From NCBI RefSeq assembly GCF_001590685.1, contig NZ_CP014616.1, positions 1,487,001 through 1,551,000 on the forward strand: a DNA stretch of 64,000 nt, given 5' to 3'. A program made the translations under genes and the position numbers. Each line of letters opens with the position of its first letter. The stretch's first letter is position 1. The DNA is from Sporosarcina psychrophila. Lineage in GTDB: Bacteria; Bacillota; Bacilli; Bacillales_A; Planococcaceae. The notes beneath the pieces are model-generated. The model worked only from the letters and a program-made list of their open reading frames with translations. It did no database searches and was not told the DNA's origin. Positions 34,317-45,479 of the stretch are shown here, in pieces.

Positions 34317-35272
34317 ATCAATTCTACCGCCCCTGCATAATGTTTCCCTTGCCAGCTGTCACGACGTTCGAGTTCTTTGTCTATGCCATTCAACACTTCC
34401 CATTTCGTGACGCTCCACATTGGGCCAATCATTAATTCAATTGGACCATCACCTGTAATGCGGTGGACAATCATTTCTGGTGGAAGAATTTCAAGTTGGT
34501 CAGCAACTAGGTCAATGTATTCTTGTTTCTCCAAGAATTCAAGTTGGCCTTTTTCGTATTGTTTCACCATTGGCGTTCCTTTAAGTAGATGAAGAAGATG
34601 GATTTTGATGCCTTGAACATCGAGTTTTGCAACTTCACGTGCCGTTTCCATCATCATGTCATAATCCTCAAGCGGTAAGCCGTTGATGATATGTGTGCAG
34701 ACACGAATACCGTGTTTGCGCAATTTCTCGACACCTTCAACGTAGGATTTGAAATCATGGGCTCTATTGACAAGGTTTGCCGTTTTTTCGTGGACAGTTT
34801 GTAGGCCAAGTTCAACCCATAAATAAGTTCGTTCATTCAGCTCAGCTAAATACTCGACAACATCGTCAGGTAAGCAGTCTGGACGAGTTGCGATTGATAA
34901 TGCAACGACGCCTTCTTGCGCTAATGCCGCTTCGAATTTTTCTTTTAACTTTGGAAGCGGGGCATGCGTATTTGTGTATGCCTGGAAATAGGCCATGTAT
35001 TTGCCATCTTTCCATTTCTTGTGCATTCTTTCGCTGATTTCTGCAAATTGGACGTCGATTGGATCGACTCGGTCCCCGGCGAAATCTCCAGATCCTGCAA
35101 CGCTGCAAAATGTACAGCCACCGAAAGCAACAGTGCCGTCCCGGTTCGGGCAATCAAATCCAGCGTCAAGCGCAACTTTCATTACTTTGAATCCGAATTC
35201 ATCTTTTAAGTGACGTGACCATGTATGATAGCGTTTCCCCTCAGTAGGGAAAGGTAAGTTTAATTTATCCAC
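34313..35272 (-). CDS. ytqA: radical SAM protein YtqA (TIGR01212 family)
   Basis: A 319-residue radical SAM enzyme of unproven function. The iron-sulfur cluster region is FDCPNRDGTVAFGGCTFCS near 35-55, with C-x(11)-C-x2-C spacing that suits this subfamily, then GSGDFAGDR. Residues about 60-270 form the TIM-barrel core. I choose the GTG at 35272 (MDKLNLPFPTEGKRYH) because AGAGGAG lies 8 nt upstream; earlier starts add 18 residues without a ribosome site. First gene of the ytqAB operon. Confidence 0.9.
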   Translation of the reverse strand: MDKLNLPFPTEGKRYHTWSRHLKDEFGFKVMKVALDAGFDCPNRDGTVAFGGCTFCSVAGSGDFAGDRVDPIDVQFAEISERMHKKWKDGKYMAYFQAYTNTHAPLPKLKEKFEAALAQEGVVALSIATRPDCLPDDVVEYLAELNERTYLWVELGLQTVHEKTANLVNRAHDFKSYVEGVEKLRKHGIRVCTHIINGLPLEDYDMMMETAREVAKLDVQGIKIHLLHLLKGTPMVKQYEKGQLEFLEKQEYIDLVADQLEILPPEMIVHRITGDGPIELMIGPMWSVTKWEVLNGIDKELERRDSWQGKHYAGAVELI

Positions 35273-35418
35273 TTTATTCACTCCTCTAACAGCTAATTGT
35301 ATCATGTTTTTCCGTACTGGCATCATCTGAATTATGGAACTTATTTTATGGGTCTTGTCTGAATGTAGAAAAAGTCATACACTTTTACTGACTTTATATA
35401 TGGACGGAGGCGTAGGGT

Positions 35419-36606
35419 ATGCCTAAAAAAGTATGGCTTCTCGTGATTGGAATGTTCATTAATGTCATGGGAAACTCGTTTCTATGGCCACTAAATACGA
35501 TTTATATGCACGATTATTTAGGGAAATCGCTTTCTGTCGCTGGACTTGTCTTGATGGCTAATGCAGGAGCTGGTGTCGTGGGCAACTTGCTTGGCGGTTA
35601 TTTATTTGACCGGATAGGTGGATTTAAGTCTATCATGGCTGGAATCATCATTTCAATCATCGGCCTTGTTGGCCTTGTATTTTGGCATGACTGGCAACCA
35701 TACATCTGGTTTTTGACGCTTCTAGGTTTCAGTGGGGGTCTTATTTTTCCAAGTATGTATGCGATGATGGCGACGCTTTGGCCGGAGGGCGGCAGGAAAG
35801 CTTTTAACTCGATTTACCTGGCCCAAAACGTCGGTGTGGCGATTGGGCCAGCCTTAGCAGGACTTGTCGCTTCGGTCAGTATTGACTATATTTTCCCTGC
35901 GAATTTGGTGTTTTATGTGGTCTTTTTCTTTATCGCTTTCTTCGGTTACCGCAAACTTGAAATTGCACCTGATCGTCACACAAGTGTCATTAAGGAGAAT
36001 AAGAAAATTCGTCAAAAAGCACCTTTTTATGCGCTACTTATCATTTCAGGCGGTTATCTGATTATGTGGCTTGTCTATTCCCAGTGGATGACGACAATTT
36101 CTACCCACTCATTATCACTTGGTATTTCATTGAAACAATATAGTTTGTTATGGACGATAAATGGATTGCTGATTGTGATTGGACAACCAATCATTAAGCC
36201 AGTCATCTCTAGGTTGGAAAATAAAATAAAAACGCAAATAATTATCGGGATTGTTATTTTTAGTATTTCTTATATTGTAGTCAGTTTTGCAGCTTCATTT
36301 ACAATGTTCATTGTTGCAATGGTGATTGTGACGTTTGGGGAAATGTTTGTCTGGCCGGCTGTGCCGACCATTGCGAGCCAACTTTCTCCTAAAGGAAGGG
36401 AAGGCTTTTATCAAGGAATTGTCAATTCCTTTGCGACAATGGGGCGGATGTTTGGGCCATTTATTGGAGGAATTCTTGCAGACCAATATGGTATGCAAGT
36501 GATGCTATTCATATTGACAGCATTTATGATCATTCCAATCATCACTAGCTTGCTATACGACCGGCCCATTAAAAAAGCCGGCTATCAACCGGAAAGCCGC
36601 TTATAG
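35419..36606 (+). CDS. major facilitator superfamily transporter (YttB-like)
   Basis: A 395-residue, 12-span MFS exporter. The loop 2-3 motif [18 protein letters not shown] near 55-72 matches the MFS motif A pattern, and a related segment recurs in the second half ([15 protein letters not shown]). Substrate unknown; the family includes putative multidrug exporters. ATG with ACGGAGGCG upstream. Its promoter region is shared divergently with ytqA. The terminator begins inside the last codons. Confidence 0.88.
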   Translation: MPKKVWLLVIGMFINVMGNSFLWPLNTIYMHDYLGKSLSVAGLVLMANAGAGVVGNLLGGYLFDRIGGFKSIMAGIIISIIGLVGLVFWHDWQPYIWFLTLLGFSGGLIFPSMYAMMATLWPEGGRKAFNSIYLAQNVGVAIGPALAGLVASVSIDYIFPANLVFYVVFFFIAFFGYRKLEIAPDRHTSVIKENKKIRQKAPFYALLIISGGYLIMWLVYSQWMTTISTHSLSLGISLKQYSLLWTINGLLIVIGQPIIKPVISRLENKIKTQIIIGIVIFSISYIVVSFAASFTMFIVAMVIVTFGEMFVWPAVPTIASQLSPKGREGFYQGIVNSFATMGRMFGPFIGGILADQYGMQVMLFILTAFMIIPIITSLLYDRPIKKAGYQPESRL

Positions 36607-36621
36607 GCTTTCCGTTTTTTT
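36591..36621 (+). terminator. terminator overlapping the MFS gene end
   Basis: GGAAAGCC-N7-GGCTTTCC followed by G and T7. The left arm lies within the last codons of the gene. Confidence 0.82.
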
Positions 36622-36718
36622 CTGTGCGCTACTATCATTGCAACATTCGGTAGAGTTTGATTTAATTGAGAAGAAGGATTATTACGTAAGTTTTAAAAGA
36701 TTCAAAGGGGGATGTAAA

Positions 36719-37405
36719 ATGAAGCCGATTTATTCATCAGCGAAAGAGGCGGTTGCACAGATTGAAGATGGTGCAACATTAATGGTTGGGGGATTTGGAC
36801 TAGTAGGAATTCCGGAACAACTCATTCTAGCACTTGTTGAAAAAGGTGTGAAAGACTTAACGGTTATTTCAAATAACTGCGGAGTCGACGAGTGGGGACT
36901 TGGACTACTATTGAAAAATAAACAGATTAAGAAAATGATAGGCTCATATGTTGGTGAGAATAAAGAATTCGAACGTCAGGTACTATCAGGTGAAATTGAA
37001 GTTGAGTTGACGCCGCAGGGAACACTTGCAGAAAAGATTCGTGCTGGTGGCGCTGGTATACCGGCATTCTTCACGCCGGCTGGTGTTGGAACGCTCGTTG
37101 CGGAAGGGAAAGAGATCCGTGTCTATGATGGTAAAGAGTATGTTCTTGAAGAGGCGCTTCGTGCGGACTTCTCACTTATTCGTGCAGCAAAAGCCGACAA
37201 GTTCGGCAATTTGATTTACAACAAGACCGCACAAAACTTCAATCCAATGATGGCGGCTGCAGGGAAATTCACAATTGCAGAGGTGGAGGAAATCGTGGAA
37301 ACGGGCGATCTTGATCCAATGACGATTCATACACCTAGCATTTATGTCCAAGGACTTCTACAGGCGCAACAAGAAAAACGAATTGAGCGTCTGACGACTC
37401 GCTAA
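36719..37405 (+). CDS. scoA: 3-oxoacid CoA-transferase, subunit A
   Basis: A 228-residue alpha subunit of a succinyl-CoA:3-oxoacid (or acetate:acetoacetate) CoA-transferase. It has the N-terminal [19 protein letters not shown] glycine-rich CoA-site motif and the later [12 protein letters not shown] and [17 protein letters not shown] segments. I start at ATG 36719 with AAAGGGGGA at good spacing; upstream in-frame ATGs have no ribosome site and no family counterpart. Subunit B follows 18 bp later. Probable role: acetoacetate use, or CoA transfer for short-chain acids. Confidence 0.92.
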   Translation: MKPIYSSAKEAVAQIEDGATLMVGGFGLVGIPEQLILALVEKGVKDLTVISNNCGVDEWGLGLLLKNKQIKKMIGSYVGENKEFERQVLSGEIEVELTPQGTLAEKIRAGGAGIPAFFTPAGVGTLVAEGKEIRVYDGKEYVLEEALRADFSLIRAAKADKFGNLIYNKTAQNFNPMMAAAGKFTIAEVEEIVETGDLDPMTIHTPSIYVQGLLQAQQEKRIERLTTR

Positions 37406-37423
37406 GGAAAGGGGAATTGTGAT

Positions 37424-38083
37424 ATGGGAGAAGTGAATGTAAGGGAACGAATCGCAAGACGGGCTGAAAAGGAAATCGAGGACGGCAACTACGTCAATCT
37501 TGGAATTGGTATGCCAACGCTCGTTGCTAATTATATATCACCTGAAAAAACAGTCGTACTTCAATCAGAAAATGGATTGTTAGGTATTGGACCTTATCCG
37601 GCAGCTGATGAAGTTGATCCGGATCTTATTAACGCGGGAAAAGAAACTGTTACATCTATTCCAGGTTCAGCATATTTTAACAGTGCTGAATCATTCGCGA
37701 TGATTCGCGGAGGACATGTCGATGTTGCCATACTTGGCGCGATGGAAGTGTCTGAAAAAGGGGACTTGGCTAACTGGATGATTCCTGGCAAGATGATCAA
37801 AGGAATGGGCGGTGCGATGGATCTTGTTCATGGCGCGCGAAAAATTATCGTTATTATGGATCACGTTGCGAAAGACGGCTCTGCGAAGATTAAGAAAGAA
37901 TGTTCACTTCCGTTAACAGGAAAAGCGGTCGTCCATAAAATCATTACAGAACGCGCATTGATTGACGTGACAGCCGATGGACTGGAATTGAAAGAAGTGT
38001 TCGAAGGATTCACTATTCAAGAAGTCATTGATTCGACAGAAGCGGTGTTAATTGTGAAGGATGTTATTGAAGGCGTAAAATGA
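37424..38083 (+). CDS. scoB: 3-oxoacid CoA-transferase, subunit B
   Basis: A 219-residue beta subunit. The catalytic Glu sits in the signature [12 protein letters not shown] near 45-56, which forms the glutamyl-CoA intermediate. [16 protein letters not shown] opens the domain, and [19 protein letters not shown] is conserved in the family. ATG with AAGGGGAATTG upstream. It acts as a complex with subunit A. A T-box leader for leuS begins within 60 bp, with its own promoter. Confidence 0.93.
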   Translation: MGEVNVRERIARRAEKEIEDGNYVNLGIGMPTLVANYISPEKTVVLQSENGLLGIGPYPAADEVDPDLINAGKETVTSIPGSAYFNSAESFAMIRGGHVDVAILGAMEVSEKGDLANWMIPGKMIKGMGGAMDLVHGARKIIVIMDHVAKDGSAKIKKECSLPLTGKAVVHKIITERALIDVTADGLELKEVFEGFTIQEVIDSTEAVLIVKDVIEGVK

Positions 38084-38086
38084 TTG

Positions 38087-38115
38087 TTGTTAAAGTGGCA
38101 TGATTCGGGTAAACT
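38087..38115 (+). promoter_or_regulatory. promoter of the leuS T-box transcript
   Basis: TTGTTA, 17-bp spacer, TAAACT; placed just before the T-box leader. The match is moderate. Confidence 0.5.
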
Positions 38116-38129
38116 AATAGCAATAGCTT

Positions 38130-38372
38130 TGGTGTTGAAGAGGAGTAGTAATCTTTACTGTCGTTTATTAGAGAGCAGGCGGTTGGTGGAAGCCTGTACG
38201 ATAGAGATGAACTCGCCTTGGAGCCTGCATTGGTGAATTATTTGATTTACTAACCCGTGCCGTTTTCCGCGTTAAGGAGTCAAGTTGGGCGGCTTTGTCG
38301 TCAATTTGGGTGGCACCGCGGGAATTATACTACTCTCGTCCCTTATCTTTTTAAGGGACGGGAGTTTTTTGT
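38130..38372 (+). ncRNA. T-box riboswitch, leucine-specific
   Basis: Leader with stem I elements (GAGGAGTAGTAATC, then AGAGAGCAGGCGGTTGGTGG), a specifier loop reading GAA-CTC-GCC with CTC (Leu) at 38212-38214, the T-box GGGTGGCACCGCGGG at 38308-38322, and a terminator stem CTCTCGTCCCTTA / TAAGGGACGGGAG followed by T6 (38332-38376). Uncharged tRNA-Leu would stabilise the antiterminator and allow leuS expression. Confidence 0.95.
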
Positions 38373-38409
38373 TTTTAGTGCTTTTCTACTTATCAAGGAG
38401 GAATTTTAA

Positions 38410-40827
38410 ATGAGTTATAATCACGGACAAATTGAGAAGAAGTGGCAACAGTACTGGAAAGACAATAAAACATTCAAAATGATGGATGATCCGTCTAAAC
38501 CGAAATTTTTTGCGCTTGATATGTTTCCATATCCATCAGGTGCTGGACTACACGTCGGGCATCCGCTTGGCTATATCGCGACAGATATTTTGAGCTCATT
38601 CAAACGGAAGCAAGGCTTTAATGTCCTGCATCCGATGGGCTGGGATGCATTTGGCCTTCCGGCAGAGCAATACGCGCTTGATACAGGTAATGATCCTGCC
38701 GAATTCACCGCGAAAAATATCGCAACGTTCAAGCGTCAAATGAATGATCTTGGTTTTTCTTATGACTGGGACCGTGAAATTAATACGACAGATCCATCTT
38801 ATTACAAGTGGACGCAATGGATTTTCATCCAACTTTACAATAAAGGCTTAGCTTACGTCGATGAAGTAGCTGTTAACTGGTGTCCAGCACTAGGTACAGT
38901 TCTTGCGAATGAAGAAGTAATCGATGGCAAGTCAGAACGTGGCGGCCACCCGGTTGAGCGTCGTCCAATGCGCCAATGGGTATTGCGAATTACAAATTAT
39001 GCAGACCGTCTTCTTGAGGATCTTGATGAACTTGATTGGCCGGAAAGCTTGAAAGACATGCAACGTAACTGGATTGGTCGTTCAGAAGGGGCACAGCTGA
39101 CTTTCGAAATTGACGGAACTGATTTGTCATTTGAAGCATTTACAACACGTCCGGATACAATTTTCGGAGCGACGTATGCAGTGCTTGCACCAGAATTAAA
39201 ACTTGTTGAAAAAGTGACGACTGCAGAACAAAAGGATGCAGTTGAAAAATACCTAAACGAAGTGAAGATGAAGAGTGATCTTGAACGTACAGATCTTGCA
39301 AAAGAGAAGACGGGTGTCTTTACGGGAGCTTACGCAATTAACCCTGCAAGCGGCGAGAAGATGCCAATTTGGATTGCAGACTATGTTCTTGCAACATATG
39401 GAACAGGCGCGATTATGGCGGTTCCAGCACATGATGAGCGTGACTATGAGTTTGCAAAAGAATTTGATCTGCCAATTATTGAAGTTGTAGCAGGCGGCGA
39501 CGTTTCTGCTGAAGTATATGTTGGAGATGGAAAACACGTCAATTCAGGTTTCCTTGATGGATTACTCAAAGATGAAGCAATCGAAAAAGCAATCGCATGG
39601 TTTGTTGAAAAAGGCAAAGGCGATAAAAAAGTTACATTCCGTCTTCGTGACTGGTTGTTCTCAAGGCAACGTTACTGGGGCGAGCCGATTCCAATTATCC
39701 ATTGGGAAGATGGCACAATGACACCTGTTGAAGAAGCAGATTTACCGCTCGTATTACCAGTAACGGATAATATTAAACCAAGCGGAACGGGCGAGTCACC
39801 ACTTGCAAACATCGATGAATGGATAAATGTGACTCATCCAGAAACAGGGATGAAAGGTCGTCGCGAAACGAACACGATGCCACAATGGGCGGGTAGCTGC
39901 TGGTATTACTTGCGTTACATCGATCCGGATAACGATGAAATGATTATCGATCCTGAACTTGCGAAACGCTGGTTGCCTGTAGATATCTACGTAGGTGGAG
40001 CAGAACACGCAGTTCTACATCTGCTTTACGCACGATTCTGGCATAAAGTGCTTTATGATATCGGAGTAGTTCATACGAAAGAGCCATTCCAAAAGCTGTT
40101 CAACCAAGGGATGATACTTGGTGAAGGTAATGAGAAGATGTCGAAATCAAAAGGCAATGTAGTTAATCCAGATGATATCGTTCATTCACACGGAGCTGAT
40201 TCACTTCGCCTTTATGAAATGTTCATGGGGCCTTTGGAAGGTTCAAAAGCATGGACGACGAATGGTCTTGACGGAGCTCGTCGTTTCCTAGATCGTATCT
40301 GGCGCCTGTTCGTCAATGAGGATGGATCACTTAGCACGAAAATCGGTGGAAAAACGGGCGGATCGCTTGAGAAAGTTTACCATCAAACTGTGAAAAAAGT
40401 GACGGAAGACTTTGAAGGAATGCGTAATAATACAGCAATTTCTCAGATGATGGTCTTCATTAACGAAGGCTATAAAGTGGATTCGATTCCAAAAGAATAT
40501 GTTGAAGGCTTTGTTAAAATGGTAGCGCCAGTTATTCCGCATCTTGCAGAAGAGTTATGGGAGAAGTTGGGTCATAGCGATACAATTACGTATGAACAAT
40601 GGCCGACATTTGACGCATCAAAACTGGTCGATGATACAGTTGAAATGGCTGTTCAAATCAACGGCAAAGTACGTGCGAAAATCGTCGTATCGAAAGACGT
40701 TACGAAGGATGATCTAGAGAAGCTTGCACTAGAAGATGAAAATGTGAAAGTACTTCTTGAAGGCAAAGAAGTGAAAAAAGTCATCGCGATTCCAGGAAGA
40801 CTGATTAATATTGTTGCAGTAGGTTAA
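38410..40827 (+). CDS. leuS: leucyl-tRNA synthetase
   Basis: An 805-residue class I synthetase that charges tRNA-Leu. The HIGH motif appears as [14 protein letters not shown] near residue 42-55, a CP1 editing domain with [12 protein letters not shown] near 235, and [15 protein letters not shown] near 578. The length equals that of other Bacillales LeuRS. ATG follows AAGGAGGAATTTTAA. Regulated by the leucine T-box directly upstream. A strong terminator follows. Confidence 0.98.
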   Translation: MSYNHGQIEKKWQQYWKDNKTFKMMDDPSKPKFFALDMFPYPSGAGLHVGHPLGYIATDILSSFKRKQGFNVLHPMGWDAFGLPAEQYALDTGNDPAEFTAKNIATFKRQMNDLGFSYDWDREINTTDPSYYKWTQWIFIQLYNKGLAYVDEVAVNWCPALGTVLANEEVIDGKSERGGHPVERRPMRQWVLRITNYADRLLEDLDELDWPESLKDMQRNWIGRSEGAQLTFEIDGTDLSFEAFTTRPDTIFGATYAVLAPELKLVEKVTTAEQKDAVEKYLNEVKMKSDLERTDLAKEKTGVFTGAYAINPASGEKMPIWIADYVLATYGTGAIMAVPAHDERDYEFAKEFDLPIIEVVAGGDVSAEVYVGDGKHVNSGFLDGLLKDEAIEKAIAWFVEKGKGDKKVTFRLRDWLFSRQRYWGEPIPIIHWEDGTMTPVEEADLPLVLPVTDNIKPSGTGESPLANIDEWINVTHPETGMKGRRETNTMPQWAGSCWYYLRYIDPDNDEMIIDPELAKRWLPVDIYVGGAEHAVLHLLYARFWHKVLYDIGVVHTKEPFQKLFNQGMILGEGNEKMSKSKGNVVNPDDIVHSHGADSLRLYEMFMGPLEGSKAWTTNGLDGARRFLDRIWRLFVNEDGSLSTKIGGKTGGSLEKVYHQTVKKVTEDFEGMRNNTAISQMMVFINEGYKVDSIPKEYVEGFVKMVAPVIPHLAEELWEKLGHSDTITYEQWPTFDASKLVDDTVEMAVQINGKVRAKIVVSKDVTKDDLEKLALEDENVKVLLEGKEVKKVIAIPGRLINIVAVG

Positions 40828-40832
40828 AAAAG

Positions 40833-40874
40833 AAAATCCGCGTAAGAGGGTTGGCCCTCTTACGCGGATTTTTT
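40833..40874 (+). terminator. terminator after leuS
   Basis: AAAATCCGCGTAAGAGGG-TTGG-CCCTCTTACGCGGATTTTTT: an 18-bp perfect stem with a T tract. The A tract on the left may also serve ytfP on the other strand. Confidence 0.92.
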
Positions 40875-40943
40875 GTTGTCCAGTATCGGATAGCTGTAGT
40901 TTAGTTCGTACAATCTATAATAAAGTTTTTCCATAATCAACGT

Positions 40944-42227
40944 TTATAGATCAGTCGCATATTCTCCTGCATTCATCCCAGCAATCCTGCCGGTAACAAG
41001 TGCGGAAGTGATATTATAACCGCCTGTATAGCCGTGAATATCCAAAATTTCACCGCAGAAGTAAAGACCTTCCTTCTTGCGGGAACCTAATGTCTTCGGA
41101 ACGATTTCTTTTACGGATACTCCGCCGCCTGTGACGAATGCTTTTTCAAGTGGCTGCGTACCATTGACGTTCATTGGGAATGCTTTCAATAATTTAGCTA
41201 ATGCCCTAATCTTTTCTACTAGCATCTGAGCTCCAGTTTCAGCCGGATCAATTCCTGCCCGGTCGAATAAAAATAGCATCCAACGTTCAGGCACAATCCC
41301 TTTTAATACATTCTTCACTGCTTTTGTTGAATCTTCTTTTAGTGTGGTATTGAGCAGTTGGAATACTTTTTCTTCATTGAGCTCGGGCATTGAGTCAATT
41401 CTCATCTCAACGGGCTTGTTGCCGTTTTTCATACGTTCTTTCACAACAAATTGACTGCATCTTAAAATGGCAGGCCCGCTTAAGCCGAAATGGGTGAACA
41501 ACATGTCCATCTGATGTGTGATAAGATTCTTACCTTTGGCGTTAAGGACGGATACTGCCACGTCACGAAGCGCAAGACCTTGTAGATCCTTTGAAACAAT
41601 GAAAGGTTCATTTGATAATAAAGGTACTTCTGTCGGATAAAGTTCCGTCACGGTATGTCCGGCTTTTTCTGCCCATGGATAACCGTCTCCTGTTGAACCG
41701 GTTTGAGGAACTGCTTTTCCCCCGACCGCTACAACAACAGCGTGTGAACGGATCTCTTTGCCAGAATCGAGTCTGACACCTAGAATTTGCTCTTCATCCA
41801 TCAAAAGTTTTTTAACGCGCGTTTCTAATCTCACTTCAACATGTAAGCGATCCATTTCTGTCAGCAATGCATTGACTACATCTTTTGCTTTGTTCGACAC
41901 TGGAAACATTCTGCCATGATCTTCTTCTTTCAACGGAACGCCAAGACCTTCGAAAAAACGAATGATGTCTTCATTATTGAAAACGGAGAAAGGACCATAT
42001 AAAAATCGCCCGTTCCCTGGAATGTTTTTAACGATTTCTTCTTGTGACAGGCGATTCGTAACGTTACAGCGCCCGCCCCCTGAAATGGCCAATTTAGTGC
42101 CAAGTTTTTTTCCTTTTTCTAGAAGGAGAACTTTCCTTCCGTTTTCAGCAGCGGCAATGGAGGCCATCAATCCTGATGGTCCCCCGCCAATGATGATGAC
42201 GTCTACATCAACATGGTTAGTAGTCAT
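40944..42227 (-). CDS. ytfP: FAD/NAD(P)-dependent oxidoreductase (YtfP/YhiN, BaiN-like family)
   Basis: A 427-residue HI0933-like flavoprotein. The N-terminal FAD site is [28 protein letters not shown] near 11-38, followed by the family motif [14 protein letters not shown]; the C-terminal FAD segment is [15 protein letters not shown] and [17 protein letters not shown]. Function in Bacillales is unknown. The location next to leuS is conserved. ATG start at 42227. Confidence 0.9.
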   Translation of the reverse strand: MTTNHVDVDVIIIGGGPSGLMASIAAAENGRKVLLLEKGKKLGTKLAISGGGRCNVTNRLSQEEIVKNIPGNGRFLYGPFSVFNNEDIIRFFEGLGVPLKEEDHGRMFPVSNKAKDVVNALLTEMDRLHVEVRLETRVKKLLMDEEQILGVRLDSGKEIRSHAVVVAVGGKAVPQTGSTGDGYPWAEKAGHTVTELYPTEVPLLSNEPFIVSKDLQGLALRDVAVSVLNAKGKNLITHQMDMLFTHFGLSGPAILRCSQFVVKERMKNGNKPVEMRIDSMPELNEEKVFQLLNTTLKEDSTKAVKNVLKGIVPERWMLFLFDRAGIDPAETGAQMLVEKIRALAKLLKAFPMNVNGTQPLEKAFVTGGGVSVKEIVPKTLGSRKKEGLYFCGEILDIHGYTGGYNITSALVTGRIAGMNAGEYATDL

Positions 42228-42496
42228 TGTGTTATCAAGCCTTTCGGTAATGGATTATTAAATAACAGTTTAACACAGCATCATTGAAAAATAGTAGGGG
42301 CGGTCAAAATGGAAGAAAATATAACGACGGCATGTGGTACAATTAAAAATGGTTTAACAATAAAACTTTCAAGAATAGTGCGAGTAGAAGTGTTTGCAAA
42401 CTTCTTTCCCAAGACTGGGATAGTGCCTGTGATAAATTGGAATGATGAGGAAGCAGAGTAGAGTTGCTTTGACGAAGAATAGGAAGAGGGTACGGA

Positions 42497-42817
42497 ATGA
42501 CTAGAGAAGTAAATAGCCAAGTTGAACAGCATATAAGTCAGCCAGAGGGATATCAAGAGCAGTCGTATCCAACGAGCGCGGAGAACGAGAAAATAAGACA
42601 CGATGCTTTTCAACACAAAGAGTGTCAGCGCATCTATCATAAATTGATTAGCCATGCAGGGGGAATGGATGTAGTCAGAAAAGGTAGGAGATTGATTGCG
42701 AAAAAAATTGCTACCACATGCTTCCTAAACTCAACAGAGCCTGACTATGAAGAATTTAAGCAAGGTGTACTGATTGCTAACGAAAACATTAAAATAAAAC
42801 GAGATGAATCATACTGA
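42497..42817 (+). CDS. hypothetical 106-residue protein
   Basis: A small hydrophilic protein that I do not recognise. Support for being real: ATG preceded by AAGAGGG at 7 nt, an extended -10-like sequence (TGGTACAAT) about 150 bp upstream, and a good terminator 35-90 bp downstream. The N-terminal third is Gln/Glu-rich (QVEQHISQPEGYQEQSYP); the rest is mixed and charged with two Cys (KECQRIYH and ATTCFLNS). No signal peptide or membrane span. Confidence 0.55.
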   Translation: MTREVNSQVEQHISQPEGYQEQSYPTSAENEKIRHDAFQHKECQRIYHKLISHAGGMDVVRKGRRLIAKKIATTCFLNSTEPDYEEFKQGVLIANENIKIKRDESY

Positions 42818-42850
42818 GTTTACCTAGTAATTAGAGACACATACAGAACA

Positions 42851-42904
42851 AAATTAGGCTGCCTTTTCTCCAGAATCCAGTGGAGATGGGTAGCCTGATT
42901 TTTC
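42851..42904 (+). terminator. terminator after the 106-residue gene
   Basis: AATTAGGCTGCC.. TTCTCCA / TGGAGA..GGGTAGCCTGATT long imperfect stem followed by TTTT. Confidence 0.75.
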
Positions 42905-43095
42905 TTTGGCGACTGCCCGCTTTTTTTACTGGTCTGTACGTTTGACTAACTAATTATCATATGATGACGTCATATATAATGGAAACCACACTTTCAGTTT
43001 TTCTCTATTCCACACTAATGACGGATATACATTGTGAAAAGCGTCGTCTGGGGGTAAACTGTTAAGTAGATTTAGGGAGAATGGAAGGATCAAAC

Positions 43096-44706
43096 ATGTC
43101 ATCAAATCTTGTAAAAGGGACCTTTATACTGACAATAGGTCTATTTTTATCGAAAGCGCTTGGACTATTATACGTTATTCCATTTTACGCAATCGTTGGG
43201 AAAGAAAGTATCGGTCTCTATCAATATGCATACATCCCTTACAATATCGCGTTAGCTATCGCGATATCAGGAGCACCACTTGCGATTTCAAAATTCGTAG
43301 CAAAATATAATGCTCGTGGCGATTATGCAACTGGACGGAAATTGTTAAAGTCAGGGATGCTTGTGATGGCAGTCACAGGAATACTTTCCTTTTTAACGCT
43401 GTACTTTTTAGCTGAACCGATTGCGAAACTTGTTCGTAAAGATGATGAACAAATCTTCACAATTGAAGAGATTGCAAATGTGATTCGCTGGGTCAGTTAT
43501 GCACTGCTTGCCGTTCCACTTATGAGTATCGTGCGAGGCTTCCTACAGGGCAATCAAAAAATGATGCCGACTTCGGTTTCTCAGTTAGTAGAACAGGTTG
43601 TGCGAATTATTGTCGTTCTGGCAGGAGCGTTTATTGTCGTGAACTTCATGCATGGATCTCCGAAAACTGCAGTGAACTTCGCGGTATTTGCGGCGTTTAT
43701 CGGGGCGCTTGCGGGTCTCGCTGTCTTGTTCAAGTATTGGAAAAGTTATAAACCAGAATTCGACCATCTTCTTGCGAACAGTACTTCATCAAGTGACGTT
43801 TCATTCAAAGACATGTACAAAGAAGTATTTGCTTATATCTTGCCCTTCGTCCTGGTAGGGGTTATTAATCCCCTTTATCAATTCGTTGATATGATTACTT
43901 TTAACGAGGCGATGTCTTCAATCGGCTTTGCAAAGGTAACTGACATCTATTTAACGATGCTAAACTTTTTAACGCATAAAGTCGTCATGATACCAGTCAT
44001 GATTGCGACAGGATTTTCAATGGCTCTTATTCCGGTCATTACAAGTTATTATGCGAAAAATGATCAAAAAGGGATTACAAATTCACTTGATCAGACCTAT
44101 CAGATTATGCTGTTCTTGACGGTACCAATCGTTATCGGATTAATCGTTTTGTCAAATGAGTTCTACCAATTTCTATATGAAAAAGATGCAATGGGTGCAG
44201 AGATACTAGCGAATTATGCCCCGGTCGCGATTTTATTTGGCTTATATACGGTGACAGCAGCCATTTTGCAAGGCATCGACCGACATAAATGGATAGTTTT
44301 CACTTCGTTACTCGGACTGTTTTTCAAACTGGTACTGAATATACCGCTCATCAAAATATTTGAAACGAATGGTGCCATTATGGCGACTTCAATTGGCTAT
44401 ACAGTCGCGGTAGGCATTAATATCGCCATCATTACTAAGACCCTTAATTACAGGTCGAAAATGGTGTTTAGAAGACTTATCCTTATCGCTATATTAAATG
44501 TCATTATGTTAATAGCTGTCACATTTACACTGAAAGGTCTGACAGCAATCAGTCCTGCCGACGGAAAAATGCAGTCTATCTTGTATATTTTGATATGCGC
44601 TACTGTTGGTGCTGCAATTTACGGTTATCTATCGCTTAAAACGGGTCTCGCACAGAAATTATTCGGAGAGCGATTGACTAGATTTACCAATAAATTAGGC
44701 TTTTAG
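43096..44706 (+). CDS. ytgP: MurJ-type lipid II flippase / polysaccharide transport protein YtgP
   Basis: A 536-residue MOP/MVF-superfamily membrane protein with about 14 spans. B. subtilis YtgP (MurJ) helps flip lipid II during peptidoglycan synthesis. The opening LVKGTFILTIGLFLSKALGLLYVIPFY (two runs of the family motif) and the GISGAPLAISKF-like segment near 60 are typical. I choose ATG 43096 (MSSNLVKG) because GGAAGGAT lies 6 nt upstream; the ATG at 43081 is very close to its own weak site. A pseudouridine synthase gene follows after 10 bp. Confidence 0.92.
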   Translation: MSSNLVKGTFILTIGLFLSKALGLLYVIPFYAIVGKESIGLYQYAYIPYNIALAIAISGAPLAISKFVAKYNARGDYATGRKLLKSGMLVMAVTGILSFLTLYFLAEPIAKLVRKDDEQIFTIEEIANVIRWVSYALLAVPLMSIVRGFLQGNQKMMPTSVSQLVEQVVRIIVVLAGAFIVVNFMHGSPKTAVNFAVFAAFIGALAGLAVLFKYWKSYKPEFDHLLANSTSSSDVSFKDMYKEVFAYILPFVLVGVINPLYQFVDMITFNEAMSSIGFAKVTDIYLTMLNFLTHKVVMIPVMIATGFSMALIPVITSYYAKNDQKGITNSLDQTYQIMLFLTVPIVIGLIVLSNEFYQFLYEKDAMGAEILANYAPVAILFGLYTVTAAILQGIDRHKWIVFTSLLGLFFKLVLNIPLIKIFETNGAIMATSIGYTVAVGINIAIITKTLNYRSKMVFRRLILIAILNVIMLIAVTFTLKGLTAISPADGKMQSILYILICATVGAAIYGYLSLKTGLAQKLFGERLTRFTNKLGF

Positions 44707-44716
44707 GAGGAATAAA

Positions 44717-45436
44717 ATGCGTTTGGATAAATTATTGTCGAACATGGGATTTGGTACGCGAAAAGAAGTAAAGATTTTGATGAAAAAAGGTTCCGTACGG
44801 GTTAATGAAGTGGCAGTGAAAGATGCCGCACTGCATGTAGATACAGTGAAGGATGAAGTAACGGTACTGGGTCAAAAAGTCGTCTATAAAGAATTTATGT
44901 ACCTAATGATGAATAAGCCACAAGGAGTTTTGTCTGCTACTGAAGATAAAAGGGACCAGACAGTTATTGATTTATTAGATGAAGAATATAACATTTTTGA
45001 AATGTTTCCTGTTGGAAGGTTAGATAAAGACACAGAAGGTTTTTTGTTGCTGACGAATGACGGAAAACTTGCGCACAACTTATTGTCACCCAAAAAAGGG
45101 GTACCGAAAACGTATTATGCTCATATCGAAGGAATTGTTACAGAAGAAGATACCAAGCAGTTTACAGAGGGTGTTACTCTGGATGATGGCTATGAGACGA
45201 AGCCTGGTCAGCTGCGCATATTGAAATCAGCGGATATTTCCGAAATCGAGTTGACGATTACGGAAGGGAAATACCATCAAGTCAAGCGAATGTTTGAAGC
45301 GGTTGGTAAGCAAGTTGTTTACTTAAAACGCTTATCGATGGGGCCTTTATCTTTGGATGAAACTTTAGCGCTTGGATCATACCGAGAATTGACGGAAGAG
45401 GAATTACAGCAACTCATGCAAATTTCTGGAAAATAA
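44717..45436 (+). CDS. ytzG: 16S rRNA pseudouridine synthase, RsuA family (YtzG)
   Basis: A 239-residue enzyme with an N-terminal S4 RNA-binding domain (residues 1-60, MRLDKLLSNMGFGTRKEVK) and a pseudouridine synthase domain with the catalytic Asp in VGRLDKDTEGFLLLTNDG near 100. RsuA modifies U516 of 16S rRNA; RluB/E/F relatives modify other sites. ATG with AGGAGGAAT. Ten bp after ytgP, so probably co-transcribed. Confidence 0.93.
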   Translation: MRLDKLLSNMGFGTRKEVKILMKKGSVRVNEVAVKDAALHVDTVKDEVTVLGQKVVYKEFMYLMMNKPQGVLSATEDKRDQTVIDLLDEEYNIFEMFPVGRLDKDTEGFLLLTNDGKLAHNLLSPKKGVPKTYYAHIEGIVTEEDTKQFTEGVTLDDGYETKPGQLRILKSADISEIELTITEGKYHQVKRMFEAVGKQVVYLKRLSMGPLSLDETLALGSYRELTEEELQQLMQISGK

Positions 45437-45437
45437 A

Positions 45438-45474
45438 AAGGGCTGAGCCGTTTAAGAATACGGTTCAGCTCTTT
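45438..45474 (+). terminator. terminator after the pseudouridine synthase gene
   Basis: GGGCTGAGCCGT .. ACGGTTCAGCTC stem followed by TTT. Confidence 0.75.
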
Positions 45475-45479
45475 ATTGT

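Noticed and set aside
42281-42655. A 124-codon minus-strand frame opposite the 106-residue gene
   Set aside because: It overlaps the plus-strand gene almost fully, lacks a ribosome site, and reads like an antisense shadow (Ser/Phe/Leu-rich).
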